Under the pieces are notes generated by a model that was given only the letters and a program-made list of their open reading frames with translations, made no database searches and was not told the origin of the DNA. 64,000 bases of DNA, taken from positions 248,001 through 312,000 of the forward strand of contig NZ_CP111037.1 of the NCBI RefSeq assembly GCF_026248685.1, written 5' to 3'. Positions 50,321 to 60,101 of the stretch are shown in pieces. The stretch is from Haladaptatus caseinilyticus (GTDB taxonomy: Archaea; Halobacteriota; Halobacteria; Halobacteriales; Haladaptataceae). Position 1 is the first letter of the stretch. Each line of letters begins with the position of its first letter. Made by a program: the position numbers and the translations under genes.

Positions 50321-51187
50321 ATGTCAGAGGCGGATAAATATCCGGAAGACACGTCACGCCGCCGCTTCGTCAAAGGAGTTGTCGGAAGCGCGGCATTGGC
50401 TGGTATCGGAACTGGAACGGTCGCGACGCTGAAATCTGCAACGGCGCCGTCCGGCGCAGGGGGTGGTATCGTCCAATACTACGGCGTCGAGAACGTCGCG
50501 GGACCGGCACCGCGGGGAATGCCACAGATTCCGGTCGAAATCGAAGACAACGGCGACGTGAAAGGAGTCTGGCCGAAGGTCCAACAGCGAGAACAAGAAG
50601 GCAGAACAGTAACCGTCGCCGAAATGCAACTCGGGGGAGTCACGTACTCATCCCAGTGGTTCCAGTACTGTGGTGTCCAAACATATCCCGGTATCGCACC
50701 GGATGCCGAACAGGATAACTACTTCAGGTACACCTCGTCCTCACAGTACGAGTGGCAGTCCGAAGACGTCGAAGCTGGGGCCATCGTGAACATCAACGAT
50801 TTCGAGGATTACGAGTCGTGGGGGAACGGGATCGGCAAATCCGGACTCGGGAAACCCGCCACCGCGACGTGGCGGTCACAGGACGTTCCAGCGAGCGGAA
50901 CGATACCCGTACAACTCATCCGAAGTCCACGTATCGAGGAGATGGCGAACCAGAACCAGTGGATAGGGGCGAGCACGCAGGAGGGCTTCATCGCTATCAT
51001 GGACAAATGTACACACTTCTGTTGTGTACCTCTGTTTAAAGGCGACCCCGGTAGTGCGAAGTTCAACGCCGAGAACGAGATTTACTGCCCGTGCCACCAG
51101 TCAGTGTATGACCCGTTCTCGATCGAAAAAGTGTCGTTCGTCGCGCTTCCACGGCCGGACGATTCCTCCGGCGGCGGAAGCGCGTAG
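50321..51187 (+). CDS. Rieske [2Fe-2S] protein with Tat signal
   Basis: This 288-residue protein starts MSEADKYPED and has a twin-arginine signal (TSRRRFVKGVVGSAALAG). The Rieske cluster motifs are CTHFC (about residues 233-237) and CPCHQS (256-261), giving two Cys and two His ligands. A long insert of about 120 residues precedes them, as in haloarchaeal Rieske subunits of cytochrome bc-type complexes. It would act in electron transport on the outer face of the membrane. No cytochrome b or halocyanin gene is adjacent. A GTG 12 bases upstream is an alternative start. Confidence 0.92.
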   Translation: MSEADKYPEDTSRRRFVKGVVGSAALAGIGTGTVATLKSATAPSGAGGGIVQYYGVENVAGPAPRGMPQIPVEIEDNGDVKGVWPKVQQREQEGRTVTVAEMQLGGVTYSSQWFQYCGVQTYPGIAPDAEQDNYFRYTSSSQYEWQSEDVEAGAIVNINDFEDYESWGNGIGKSGLGKPATATWRSQDVPASGTIPVQLIRSPRIEEMANQNQWIGASTQEGFIAIMDKCTHFCCVPLFKGDPGSAKFNAENEIYCPCHQSVYDPFSIEKVSFVALPRPDDSSGGGSA

Positions 51188-51396
51188 CTCGACCGTTCGG
51201 TTATCGTTTCTCAACCGATCGCCACGTCCGACCCGTCTCGCCGCCGCATTTCGACCGCGGACGGATGATACGAGTGTCTCCAACTGCTCCAAATAATGGT
51301 AATCCAACCGCCGACACGGGCGATGGCGAACGTCGTTGTGAACGGTTCTGTGGAATGCCAATTCCGTCGAGCAGGACAGCACGTCGAATCCGGTCG

Positions 51397-52590
51397 TCAT
51401 TCCGTCGGGCGTGATGACTCGAAAGGATCTGCAGTCAATCGAATGACCGAAACGATCCCAACGGCGAGACAGCCGAACCCGGCAAGCGCGAACAGTGGCG
51501 ACGTAGCGTCCGCTACTACGCCGCCAGCAGCTCTGGCGAAGAGAAATACGAGCGCGTGAACCATCGAGACACCACTCAGTGTGGTTGCTCTCCCGTGAGA
51601 AGCCACCCGGTCGTTGACGAATGTGCTTCCGAGCGTATCGGTAACCGTGTTCGCACCCCGGGAGAGGAAGAACACCGGCAGCGCGACGGCGTGTACCGAG
51701 CTGGCGACGAGCAAAACGATGGCGAGCGTCGTCGGACCGAGGACGAACCATCGGCCCACCCCGATTCGACGACCGACCGCGTCGGCCGTGGAAGAACCGA
51801 GCGCTGCGGCGAACATGAGGGCCGAGTACAACGGTCCGAGCGAAGACGGTTGAAACCCGATGGACAGAGCGACCGGTTGTACGAACACCTCGACGGTCTC
51901 CGGTACGGCGAGAACAATCCCCGACAGGAGAACGAACGACCGGACCGTTCGATTGGAAACGACCGAGAGAAGAGCGGTTCGTGCTTCAGTGAGCGAGAAT
52001 TCACCGTCCGAACCGGATACGGTGGGTTCCGGAAGCGTGAGGACGACCAACGCGCCGATGGTTGTCAACACGCCAGCGAGGAGAAACGGTAGTGCGGACC
52101 AACGTTCGTAGAGGACGCCGCCGACGAGGGCGGAGAGTGCTGCTGAAGCGTAGAAGACGCCAGTACCTCTGCCACGGACGCGAGTGTACGAGTCGGTCGC
52201 GTGATGGTCCACGAGGGTATCGTAAAGCCACGCGTCGGTGCTTCCGGAGCGGAACGTCGCGGCGACACCCCAAAACCCCCAACAGAAGACGAATCCGACG
52301 AGCGAATCGGCGAACGCGAACCCGAAATGCGTCACGGAGATGAGAACGGAACCGACGAAGAGGCTGTTTCGGCGCCCGATTAGGTCGCCGACGTAGCCCG
52401 TCGGAATCTCGCCGAGAAGCGTTCCGGCGAAGAACATCCCTGCGGCGAACCCGACGCCCGCGAGGTCGAGACCCTGCGCGAGTGCGTGAACCGTGAGGAT
52501 CGGGTAGACGAACCCACCGGAGGTGAGGGCACGATAGCTGTAAAACCGGTGGACGAGCAAATCGACGGAGGAGTGAGCGTGTCGTGACAT
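51397..52590 (-). CDS. MFS transporter
   Basis: From the ATG at 52590 (MSRHAHSSVDLLVHRFYSYR) this 397-residue protein has about twelve hydrophobic segments. The MFS loop motif between spans 2 and 3 reads GEIPTGYVGDLIGRRN, and a second version, ADAVGRRIGVGRW, lies between spans 8 and 9. It would export drugs or metabolites using the ion gradient. An open frame extends 65 codons further upstream but is Arg/Pro-rich and lacks spans, so I exclude it. The gene converges with the Rieske gene and is divergent from the chromate transporter. Confidence 0.88.
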   Translation of the reverse strand: MSRHAHSSVDLLVHRFYSYRALTSGGFVYPILTVHALAQGLDLAGVGFAAGMFFAGTLLGEIPTGYVGDLIGRRNSLFVGSVLISVTHFGFAFADSLVGFVFCWGFWGVAATFRSGSTDAWLYDTLVDHHATDSYTRVRGRGTGVFYASAALSALVGGVLYERWSALPFLLAGVLTTIGALVVLTLPEPTVSGSDGEFSLTEARTALLSVVSNRTVRSFVLLSGIVLAVPETVEVFVQPVALSIGFQPSSLGPLYSALMFAAALGSSTADAVGRRIGVGRWFVLGPTTLAIVLLVASSVHAVALPVFFLSRGANTVTDTLGSTFVNDRVASHGRATTLSGVSMVHALVFLFARAAGGVVADATSPLFALAGFGCLAVGIVSVIRLTADPFESSRPTE

Positions 52591-52721
52591 CGAGAGCGGT
52601 GTTCGGTTTCGAGAATGCAGAGGGGGGATAATAATCGCTCGTCGAAACACGACACCGTTTGGCAGCAGAACCATCCGAGGGCGGACCGAGCGAAACTTTA
52701 TATTCGAAAACGAAGCAATCG

Positions 52722-54074
52722 ATGGGGATGGCCGACGAAACCGTGAATCCCGAACGTCACTACAAGGGCCACCCTTCTCCGGCAAACCTCCGCGAAATCG
52801 CGGGGTTCTTCCTGAAAATCGGAGTCGTAGGGTTCGGCGGACCGTTGGTTCACATCGCCATGATGGAAGACGAACTCGTGGGAGAGGGGAGTCGGCAGTG
52901 GACGGACGAATCGACGTTCATGGAGGGACTTGCCATCTGCAACATGCTTCCGGGGCCAGCATCGACGCAACTGGGGATATTTATGGGATGGGTCCGCGGT
53001 GGAACTCCGGGTGCGGTGGTCGCCGGGGCGTGTTTCATGCTCCCCGCATTCGCGATCATCGTCGCGCTCTCGTATCTCTACTTCGCCTACGGGGAACTAC
53101 CGGCGATACGGGATGGTCTTCTGTACGCGATCAATCCGGTCGTCATCGGCCTTATCGTCGGGTCAGCCTACTCAATGGCTCGGAGCGCATTGGGTGCGGC
53201 TGAAACCGACCTATCGTTCGAAATCGGCGACGATTCGTGGAGCGTTGACGTAAGACTCCTCTTTCTGTTGGTCGCTGCACTCGTCGCAACCATCCTGTTC
53301 AATCCGAATCCGGTGTTGGAGTTCGCGGTGGCTGGATTCGTCGCGCTCCTTATCTATCGATGGTCGTGGGTCGCGTCGAATCTCGGCCGGATGTCGCTCA
53401 CAGCAGCGATCAGTATCACACTCGCGGGATTGTATTTCAGCCGGGACAAAATCGTCGAGTTCGCGTCCTCACGGGCGAAGGGAACCGGCTGGTACGCTGC
53501 CGTCGCCAGCATCGCCGGAGCGCTGTGGGCGAACACCTGGGTGAAACTCGTCCTGTTCATGCTCTACACGGGATCGTTCATCTACGGTGGTGGTTTGGTA
53601 CTCATCCCGTTTATCGAGAAATACGTCGTCGACGAATTCGGCTGGATGGACACCGCGACCTTCGTGGATGGCATCGCACTCGGCCAACTAACCCCCGGGC
53701 CCGTGGTAATGACGACCGCGTTCGTCGGGTACGAGCTCTTCCTCTCGCAGGGCATCCCGATGGCAGTCTTCGGCGCGTTCGTCGCCGCTTTCGCGGCGTT
53801 CGCACCCTCGTTCGTCTTCATTGTGGCGATGTTTCCCTATGTTGCGAGGGTTCGTGACAACCCGCAAATCAGAACCGCGCTCGTCGGCATTAACGCCGCA
53901 GTCGTCGGTGCGATTTTGGGTGCGACAGTCTCATTAGCCCAGGAGGCAATCGTAGACCCGCTGACCACGATGGTTGCGTTCGGTACCTTCGTGCTGTTCG
54001 TCCGCGGAGTCAAGGCTGTGACCCTCATCCTCGGTGGTGGCGTAATCGGGATCGTCGCGTACTATCTGCTCTAA
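52722..54074 (+). CDS. chrA: Chromate transporter (ChrA, two-domain CHR family)
   Basis: This 450-residue membrane protein has two homologous halves of the CHR superfamily. Each half carries GFGGPLVHIAMM or GGGLVLIPFIEKY near its start and a GxLTPGP-type motif: CNMLPGPASTQLGIFMG in the first half and GQLTPGPVVMTTAFVGY in the second. It has ten or more spans. Family members export chromate or take up sulfate-like anions. TTTATA at 52697-52702 is 25 bases before the ATG at 52722, which decides this start. A T-rich CTATTTTGAGTCTTTT just after the stop may be its terminator. Confidence 0.92.
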   Translation: MGMADETVNPERHYKGHPSPANLREIAGFFLKIGVVGFGGPLVHIAMMEDELVGEGSRQWTDESTFMEGLAICNMLPGPASTQLGIFMGWVRGGTPGAVVAGACFMLPAFAIIVALSYLYFAYGELPAIRDGLLYAINPVVIGLIVGSAYSMARSALGAAETDLSFEIGDDSWSVDVRLLFLLVAALVATILFNPNPVLEFAVAGFVALLIYRWSWVASNLGRMSLTAAISITLAGLYFSRDKIVEFASSRAKGTGWYAAVASIAGALWANTWVKLVLFMLYTGSFIYGGGLVLIPFIEKYVVDEFGWMDTATFVDGIALGQLTPGPVVMTTAFVGYELFLSQGIPMAVFGAFVAAFAAFAPSFVFIVAMFPYVARVRDNPQIRTALVGINAAVVGAILGATVSLAQEAIVDPLTTMVAFGTFVLFVRGVKAVTLILGGGVIGIVAYYLL

Positions 54075-54204
54075 ACCTATTTTGAGTCTTTTGCGTGGCG
54101 GATGTCCGGGTAGATAGCTAGAAAGCTATCCAAAAATATTTCCGAATAGTTAGTTAGGTGGGTAGAAATACAGTCGAACCGTTCGGCGGACAATTCCGGA
54201 AGGA

Positions 54205-55242
54205 ATGTGGGGAAACAGCATGGCTAAGGCTGAATCGAGCGTATCGATATCCATGAGAATGCTCGTCGATGGGGAGTGGAAAGACGCGTACGAGACGACG
54301 AACGAGGAGGGTGAGTTCGAGCGACAGACCACGACGTTCCGGGAGTGGGTCGAAGCCGACGAGGACGCCGAATTTTCGGCCGAATCGGGACGATATCACC
54401 TCTACGTCTCGTACGCCTGTCCGTGGGCACATCGAACGCTCATCACGAGAGTACTAAAGGGACTGGATGCCGCGATTTCGGTGTCGGTAGTGGACCCGTA
54501 CCGCCAAAACGATGGATGGGAGTTTTCCCCCGACCGAATCGGCTGTACCGCTGACACCGTCAACGGGACGGAGTATTTGCGGGACGTGTACGTCCAAGCG
54601 GACCGGGAATTTACGGGACGCGTGACTGTACCAGTGCTGTGGGACACGGAGCGAGAAACCATCGTCAACAACGAGTCGGTGGAAATCATGCGGATGCTGG
54701 ACACCGAATTCGATGACGTAGCGGAGCGAGACGTGACGTTCTATTCCGAGGAATACCGCGACGAAATCGATGACACCATCGAGGCGATTTACGAACCCAT
54801 CAACAACGGTGTCTATCGGGCGGGGTTCGCGAACACCCAAGCCGCATACGAAAGCGCAGTGACCGAGTTGTTCGACGCGCTTGACCACTGGGAGGGCGTC
54901 CTCGCCGACCAGCGCTTTCTCGCTGGACCGGAATTGACGGAAGCCGATTTCGCCATGTTCACTACGCTCGTGCGCTTCGATGCAGTGTACGAGACGCACT
55001 TCAAGTGCAACCTGCGACGCATCGTTGACTATCCGAACCTGTGGAATTACTTAAAAGAGCTGTACCAACTGCCCGGTATTGCCGAAACGGTCCGAATGGA
55101 TCACATCAAAGAACACTACTACCGAAGCCATACGGATATCAACCCGAAACAGATCGTTCCGAAGGGACCGAAACTCGACCTCGGTGAAACACACGACCGG
55201 GGTTCGTTGGCGGGCGGTCCTCCCGAGGGACTTCGACGGTAA
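54205..55242 (+). CDS. Glutathionyl-hydroquinone reductase-like protein (GST family, YqjG/ECM4)
   Basis: This protein of up to 345 residues has the YqjG/ECM4 type of glutathione transferase. The catalytic motif YACPWAHR is at about residue 72, VVDPYRQNDGWEFS follows, VPVLWDT and NNESVEIMRML form the thioredoxin-like part, and the helical C-terminal domain ends in DINPKQIVPKGPKLDL. Haloarchaea use other thiols such as gamma-glutamylcysteine, so the real thiol donor may differ. The ATG at 54205 follows GGAAGGA; ATGs at 54220 and 54253 (MRMLVDGEWKDAYET) are closer to where family homology starts. Confidence 0.9.
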   Translation: MWGNSMAKAESSVSISMRMLVDGEWKDAYETTNEEGEFERQTTTFREWVEADEDAEFSAESGRYHLYVSYACPWAHRTLITRVLKGLDAAISVSVVDPYRQNDGWEFSPDRIGCTADTVNGTEYLRDVYVQADREFTGRVTVPVLWDTERETIVNNESVEIMRMLDTEFDDVAERDVTFYSEEYRDEIDDTIEAIYEPINNGVYRAGFANTQAAYESAVTELFDALDHWEGVLADQRFLAGPELTEADFAMFTTLVRFDAVYETHFKCNLRRIVDYPNLWNYLKELYQLPGIAETVRMDHIKEHYYRSHTDINPKQIVPKGPKLDLGETHDRGSLAGGPPEGLRR

Positions 55243-55293
55243 ATATCGCCGGTTGATACGGTTCGAAGAACGGTCGGTCTTCAGCAGTCACGG

Positions 55294-56961
55294 TTACGCA
55301 CGCTCGTCATCCCGGAGTTTTCGCCGCTGAATCTTCCCTGTCGTCGTCTGGGGAAGTTCGGCGACGAACTCGATATCACGTGGGTATTCGTATTTCGCCA
55401 ATCGGTCGCGCACGAGCGTTCGCAGTTCCTGCCGGAAAGAATCGCTTCCCTTACGGGTCGAGACCGGTTGCACGTACGCCTTGACGATTTCGCCACGGGT
55501 TTCATCCGGGACGCCGATGACGCCGACCTGCTCCACGTCCGGGTGTTCGAGTATCGCGCTTTCGACCTCTCCAGGACCGACACGATACCCGCTCGTGATT
55601 ATGACGTCATCGTCGCGTGATTTAAACCAGAAATAGCCGTCCTCGTCGCGATAACCGAGGTCGCCCGTCAAGTGCCACCCATCGACGGTTACCGCCGCGG
55701 TTTGTTCGGGCTGGTTCCAATACGCCTCGAAAACGACGGGGTCGTTACCTCGCTTGACCGCAATCATGCCCACGTCGCCGACGGCTTTTTTCTCGCCGGA
55801 GTTGGGGTCGATAATCGCAACCTCGTGACCGGGAACCGGTTTGCCCATGCTTCCGGCGCGAACGGGGAACCAGTCGCTACAGTTCGAGACCAACAAGTTC
55901 GCTTCAGTTTGGCCGTATAGTTCGTTAACCGAGACCCCATCCAACTCCTCCGCAGCCCATTCGATGATTTCGGGTGTGAGCGGCTCACCGCCGGAGCAGA
56001 TGCTGTCGAGCGCCAAATCATACGTTTTTACTGGCTCTTCGACGCTCATCATCATTCGAATCGCAGTGGGTGGAAGGAACGTGTGTGTGACCGAAAATCG
56101 TTCCAGCAGTTCGTACGCGGTTTGGACGTCAAAACCGCCCATCGGATAGCCGACTACGGAGTGACCGTAATGCCACGCTGGGAACACTAAATCGCCGAGC
56201 GCACCGATCCACGCCCAATCCGCTGGCGTCCAGTAGACCGGAGTTTCATCGGGAACATTCGAATCCGTATCGGTCCGTTCGAAATACATGTGAAACGCGG
56301 GACAGTGTCCGAGCCAGACGTCGTGCGTGTGGAGAACTCCTTTCGGCGGACCAGTCGAACCGCTCGTGTAGATGATGATGGCGGGGGTGTCGGGAGTCGT
56401 CTCCGCGATGTCGAACGAACGCGGACGCCCGGCTCGAAACTCGTCGAAGTCGTGGCTAGCGTGGTTCCCGGTCGAATCGGCTCCATCGATTTCGATGACG
56501 TGTTCCAACGCCGGACAGTCGTCCCGAACCGTATCGAGCGTGTCGTAGACGGTGGAATCGACGACGGCGACTTTGGCACCGCTGTCGTTCAATCGATAGC
56601 GCAACGAGTCGTCACCGAACAGAATCGAGAGGGGGAGCGAAATAGCGCCGATTTTCCAGCAAGCGAGATGAGTTAGCGGATTCACCGGTTTCTGCGGGGC
56701 GATAACCGCAACACGGTCGCCATACTCGACGCCGAGTGCGGTCAGTCCGTGTGCGAGTTGGTTGGAGAGAACGTCCAGATCGTGGAACGAGAAAGTCTCG
56801 TGCCGACCGTCAGGATAGCACTGTTCGAGCGCGATCGAATCGGTATCGTCGTGCTTGCGAAGCAGGTCGAAGGCGAGATTGTAATCTTTCGGTATATTCC
56901 ACGTAAACGTCGTTCTCGCTTCTTCGTGGGAGGAACCGGCAGGGGAGAGATGCCAAGACAT
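55294..56961 (-). CDS. Acyl-CoA synthetase (AMP-forming, acetyl/medium-chain type)
   Basis: This 555-residue ANL-superfamily enzyme activates a carboxylic acid to its CoA thioester via an acyl-adenylate. The P-loop A3 motif is IIYTSGSTGPPKG (about residue 203), A5 is NELYGQTEANLL, A7 is WHLTGDLGYRD, A8 is FKSRDDDVIITSGYRVGPGEVE, and the catalytic Lys is in TTGKIQRRKL. The overall pattern (SWHLSP start, WTPADWAWIGAL, PVYWTPADWAW) fits the haloarchaeal AcsA/medium-chain group. It stands alone, and the acid is not determined. Confidence 0.92.
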   Translation of the reverse strand: MSWHLSPAGSSHEEARTTFTWNIPKDYNLAFDLLRKHDDTDSIALEQCYPDGRHETFSFHDLDVLSNQLAHGLTALGVEYGDRVAVIAPQKPVNPLTHLACWKIGAISLPLSILFGDDSLRYRLNDSGAKVAVVDSTVYDTLDTVRDDCPALEHVIEIDGADSTGNHASHDFDEFRAGRPRSFDIAETTPDTPAIIIYTSGSTGPPKGVLHTHDVWLGHCPAFHMYFERTDTDSNVPDETPVYWTPADWAWIGALGDLVFPAWHYGHSVVGYPMGGFDVQTAYELLERFSVTHTFLPPTAIRMMMSVEEPVKTYDLALDSICSGGEPLTPEIIEWAAEELDGVSVNELYGQTEANLLVSNCSDWFPVRAGSMGKPVPGHEVAIIDPNSGEKKAVGDVGMIAVKRGNDPVVFEAYWNQPEQTAAVTVDGWHLTGDLGYRDEDGYFWFKSRDDDVIITSGYRVGPGEVESAILEHPDVEQVGVIGVPDETRGEIVKAYVQPVSTRKGSDSFRQELRTLVRDRLAKYEYPRDIEFVAELPQTTTGKIQRRKLRDDERA

Positions 56962-57062
56962 GGCAGTATATTCGAGAGCTACTCGTATAAGTTCGCACGT
57001 CGCATCATGAGAGTATCCGTCACTGCCAGCGGATTTATTGTGATACGGGAGCAGTGATCTGC

Positions 57063-57515
57063 ATGAACCACACCGGAGACGACCTCAACAACGAATTCGA
57101 CTTCGACGGAGAACTACCGAGATCGGTAGATAGAGCCGCAATCGAGCGGATGCGGACCGTCGCCCGAATTTTCGATGACCTCGTTCGCGTCCCCGGAACT
57201 GATTTCCGCGTCGGAATCGACCCGATTCTCGGCGCACTACCGGTGGCAGGGGACGTAATCAGTGCCGGACTCTCGTTGTATATCGTCCTCGAAGCTGGCC
57301 GATTGGGCGTTTCGTTTACGACCCTCCTGCGAATGATCGCGAACGTGAGTATCGATGTCGTCGGTGGGGCGATTCCGATAGTCGGCGGTATCGTCGATGC
57401 GGTCTGGAAGGCGAACAAACGCAATCTCGAACTGGTATTGGACGAACTTGCAGGGAACCCGGAGAGCGATGGATTCGAAGGCGAAGACGAAGTTATCGAA
57501 ATCGAAGTAGAATAG
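57063..57515 (+). CDS. DUF4112 protein
   Basis: This 150-residue protein matches the DUF4112 family: VARIFDDLVRVPGTDFRVGI, DPILGALPVAGDVISAGLSL, VSIDVVGGAIPIVGGIVDAV and WKANKRNLELVL. Two Gly/Pro-rich hydrophobic segments suggest membrane association. An acidic C-terminal tail is typical for haloarchaea. No function is known. TTTATT at about 57032 is some 30 bases before the ATG at 57063; a GTG nine bases upstream is an alternative. Confidence 0.88.
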   Translation: MNHTGDDLNNEFDFDGELPRSVDRAAIERMRTVARIFDDLVRVPGTDFRVGIDPILGALPVAGDVISAGLSLYIVLEAGRLGVSFTTLLRMIANVSIDVVGGAIPIVGGIVDAVWKANKRNLELVLDELAGNPESDGFEGEDEVIEIEVE

Positions 57516-57607
57516 CGGCCGAGAAGCCGTACAGGACCCTTTCGGGATCGACCGTTCTAATAACCGCGGCAGCGAGCATCGTTCGCCACCACACTTCGGG
57601 GTCCGTT

Positions 57608-59221
57608 TCAACATCGTTCGTCTATCCCAGCGTTCGAACCGGGATTCGGACCGGAGTCCCCTCGCTCCCCTAGCACGGTAAACACCGCCCGATCCGGTCG
57701 GGAAAGGGTCGCTGAAACGACGGCATGGTCCGTGTCAATGCGGCTATCACACACCGGTGACCAGTTACCATCGTAGCGCCACAGCCGGAGCTTTCGCTCG
57801 ATAACGTCGGCGTCGGAAACGGCGCGTCGGTCGTACTCGAATTGCGCATCGAGCATACCAGCAGCTGTCGTTCTACTGATGACGAGCGACCGGCCGAAAG
57901 CCACTCGTTTCGTCGGGTGCGACGGAAGCGGCGGTCGCCTCGTCGAATCGAGCGCGATATCCGTCCCGACGAACGAAAGTCGTGTTTCATCGAGTGAAAC
58001 GTGCGTCGCATCGAGATTCGACTCCCGCTCTGCGAAGATCGTCCAGTTGTCGTTGTTTGCTGTCGTTACGTCCTCGAGTCGGGCGTCGGAGCCGTTGAGG
58101 TAGATTCCGGCGCTCGTCGCTCCCGAGACGGATTCGTTACCTGCCGTGGTTTCGATCGTCGTGTTGGAAAGTCGGGTTGCGGTCGTCTCGACCAGCGCGG
58201 CGCCGATGAACTCGTTTCCGCTGATTTCGCTTTCGGAGAGCGTGCTGCGACGAGATTCGAGGAAGTTGATGCCGACGAAATCGTTTTTCGCCGTAATGTT
58301 ACCCATCGAAACGCCGTGCGACCGAACGACGCTGATCCCGAGGAAGTTCGAGCTGGCGTTCGCGTCGTTCAATCTGGCGTTCGTGGTATTCTCGACACCG
58401 AAACCGACCCGGTTGGAGACGGCCGAAACGTTCGCAAGCGAACTGCCGGTCGCATTGTCGGCGAAGAAGCCGACATTGTTTCCGGCGGCGACACTCCCGC
58501 GAACGGTGTCGTTCGCCCCGCGGAGAAAGAATCCGATCTCGTTCGCGGTCGCGACGCTGTTGCTGACGACGATATCGGTGGAACCGACGAACGAGATTCC
58601 ACCGACGTTGCGCGAGACGTTCGCGTCGGAGAGGCGGGTGTTACGACTGTCGATGGCGAGAACCCCTGCCGACTGCGATGGACGAGGGAACGGGGAGAGT
58701 TCGGGTGCGACGTTGTCGGCCGCCGTAATGTTCGTGAGCGTCATGCTCGTCGCTTTTTCGAGACAGATTCCCGTTCGACGGTTGTCGATAGCGACGACGT
58801 TCCGAACGGTTCCATCGACGGTGTTCTCGAAATGGATTCCCGTCTCCCATTTCGTGACGGAGAGGTTTCGCACGGTGACGTTCGTGGACTGACGAACGAG
58901 AAGACCGTCGGATCCGCCGTTTCCGTTGCTCGCCAGTACATGACCGCGGCCGTCGAGCACGACATCGTCTGCTCGAACTCTGATGCACGTCTCGGCAGGA
59001 GTATCCTCGATATCGTCCGAGAGGGCGTACTTACCGGACTCGGAGATGACGGTACAGGAGTCGATTTGCGTGGAATCGGGACGGTCGACGGTACCGTCAA
59101 CCGCAGCGATTTCGATAGCTCCGCCGGATCCGATAGCAGGTGGGAAAGGGGAGATGACCAGCAAGGCAGCGAAGGAAACGGCCATGAGTTCGATCAGTGC
59201 GGTCGGCGATGTCGTTCGCAT
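57608..59221 (-). CDS. Exported NosD-like parallel beta-helix protein
   Basis: From the ATG at 59221 this 537-residue protein has a signal peptide (LIELMAVSFAALLVISPFPP) and then many short right-handed beta-helix repeats of about 22 residues, such as VTVRNLSVTKWETGIHFEN, LTNITAADN and DTVRGSVAAGNNVGFFADN. The NosD/PbH1 pattern with Asn/Gly turns is clear over residues 90-400. The C-terminal 120 residues are different. Such proteins occur on haloarchaeal surfaces and may bind or process polysaccharide. NosD itself helps copper loading, but no nos genes are here. Confidence 0.85.
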   Translation of the reverse strand: MRTTSPTALIELMAVSFAALLVISPFPPAIGSGGAIEIAAVDGTVDRPDSTQIDSCTVISESGKYALSDDIEDTPAETCIRVRADDVVLDGRGHVLASNGNGGSDGLLVRQSTNVTVRNLSVTKWETGIHFENTVDGTVRNVVAIDNRRTGICLEKATSMTLTNITAADNVAPELSPFPRPSQSAGVLAIDSRNTRLSDANVSRNVGGISFVGSTDIVVSNSVATANEIGFFLRGANDTVRGSVAAGNNVGFFADNATGSSLANVSAVSNRVGFGVENTTNARLNDANASSNFLGISVVRSHGVSMGNITAKNDFVGINFLESRRSTLSESEISGNEFIGAALVETTATRLSNTTIETTAGNESVSGATSAGIYLNGSDARLEDVTTANNDNWTIFAERESNLDATHVSLDETRLSFVGTDIALDSTRRPPLPSHPTKRVAFGRSLVISRTTAAGMLDAQFEYDRRAVSDADVIERKLRLWRYDGNWSPVCDSRIDTDHAVVSATLSRPDRAVFTVLGERGDSGPNPGSNAGIDERC

Positions 59222-59433
59222 GGCACATCTATCGTGCGAGGTATGCTTTGTTATTGACCGATAGAGCACTCGAAACTGGGATATTTCGATCTCGTGCGGA
59301 AGTAACGGCGGCTACTTCGACAGGATCGAGCGCCGGAGGCCGTCGTGAACAACGGCTCCGAGGGGAATGGGTTGGCCAGGGGCGACCGAATTCGGGAAAA
59401 CGTATTTTTACGCTCGATGAACAATCTGTCTAC

Positions 59434-59991
59434 ATGGTAATGAAAGAATCCGAGGCCGAAATCGAGCGCGGCGATCCGGTGCCGAACTTCCAACTTCGAG
59501 GCACGGACGGGGAGAGATACACGCTCGACGACTTCTCAGGATACGAAGCCGTTCTGCTGGTGTTTACCTGCAACCACTGTCCCTACGCACAGGCAAAGTT
59601 CGACCTCCTAAACGACATCGCAGCAGAATATGAGGAGGTGGCAGTCGTCGGCGTGAACCCGAACGATGCCGAGGAATACCCCGACGATTCCTTCGAAGCG
59701 ATGCAGGAGTGGGTCGAGGAGGGACGTATCCAGTACGACGCCTACCTCCACGACGAGACGCAGGACGTGGCGGACGCGTACGGTGCCGTCTGTACCCCGG
59801 ACCCCTTCCTCCTCCGAAACGAAGGCGACGAGTTCACCCTTGCGTACCACGGACGACTGGACGACGCACTCAATCCCGACGCTGAACCCACCGAGTACCA
59901 CATCCACGACGCGATCGAGTCGGTGCTTGCGGGCGAAGACGTCGCGTTGGAGTTCCTCCCGTCGCGGGGTTGTTCGATCAAGTGGAAGTGA
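59434..59991 (+). CDS. Redoxin/AhpC-TSA-type thioredoxin-fold protein
   Basis: From the ATG at 59434 (MVMKESEAEIERGDPVPNFQ) this 185-residue protein has a peroxiredoxin-like thioredoxin fold: FQLRGTDGERYTLDDFSGYE, VLLVFTCNHCPYAQAKFDLL with a CNHC redox motif, and AYGAVCTPDPFLL with the cis-Pro. It matches the thioredoxin-family redoxins with CxxC that reduce peroxides or disulfides in the cytoplasm. TATTTTTA at 59403-59410 lies 24-30 bases upstream and fixes the start. Longer open frames upstream overlap the NosD-like 5' end and are not used. Confidence 0.9.
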   Translation: MVMKESEAEIERGDPVPNFQLRGTDGERYTLDDFSGYEAVLLVFTCNHCPYAQAKFDLLNDIAAEYEEVAVVGVNPNDAEEYPDDSFEAMQEWVEEGRIQYDAYLHDETQDVADAYGAVCTPDPFLLRNEGDEFTLAYHGRLDDALNPDAEPTEYHIHDAIESVLAGEDVALEFLPSRGCSIKWK

Positions 59992-60101
59992 CTCCGCTGT
60001 GAGAGCCACGAGCGAGGTAACACTCACGTCAGGAAGCGACACGGATGTAACCGAATCGATTGGGCGTCGGCTATAACTCGGCGACCATCGTAATCGGGAA
60101 C

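Noticed and set aside
52591-52785. 65-codon N-terminal extension of the MFS transporter
   Set aside because: The extra segment is rich in Arg, Ser and Pro and has no transmembrane segment. MFS proteins begin close to the first span, as with the ATG at 52590.
58001-59257. Long plus-strand open frame of 418 codons opposite the NosD-like gene
   Set aside because: It is antisense to a clear beta-helix gene. High-GC haloarchaeal genes often leave the opposite strand open. The composition is Arg/Val-rich without any domain.
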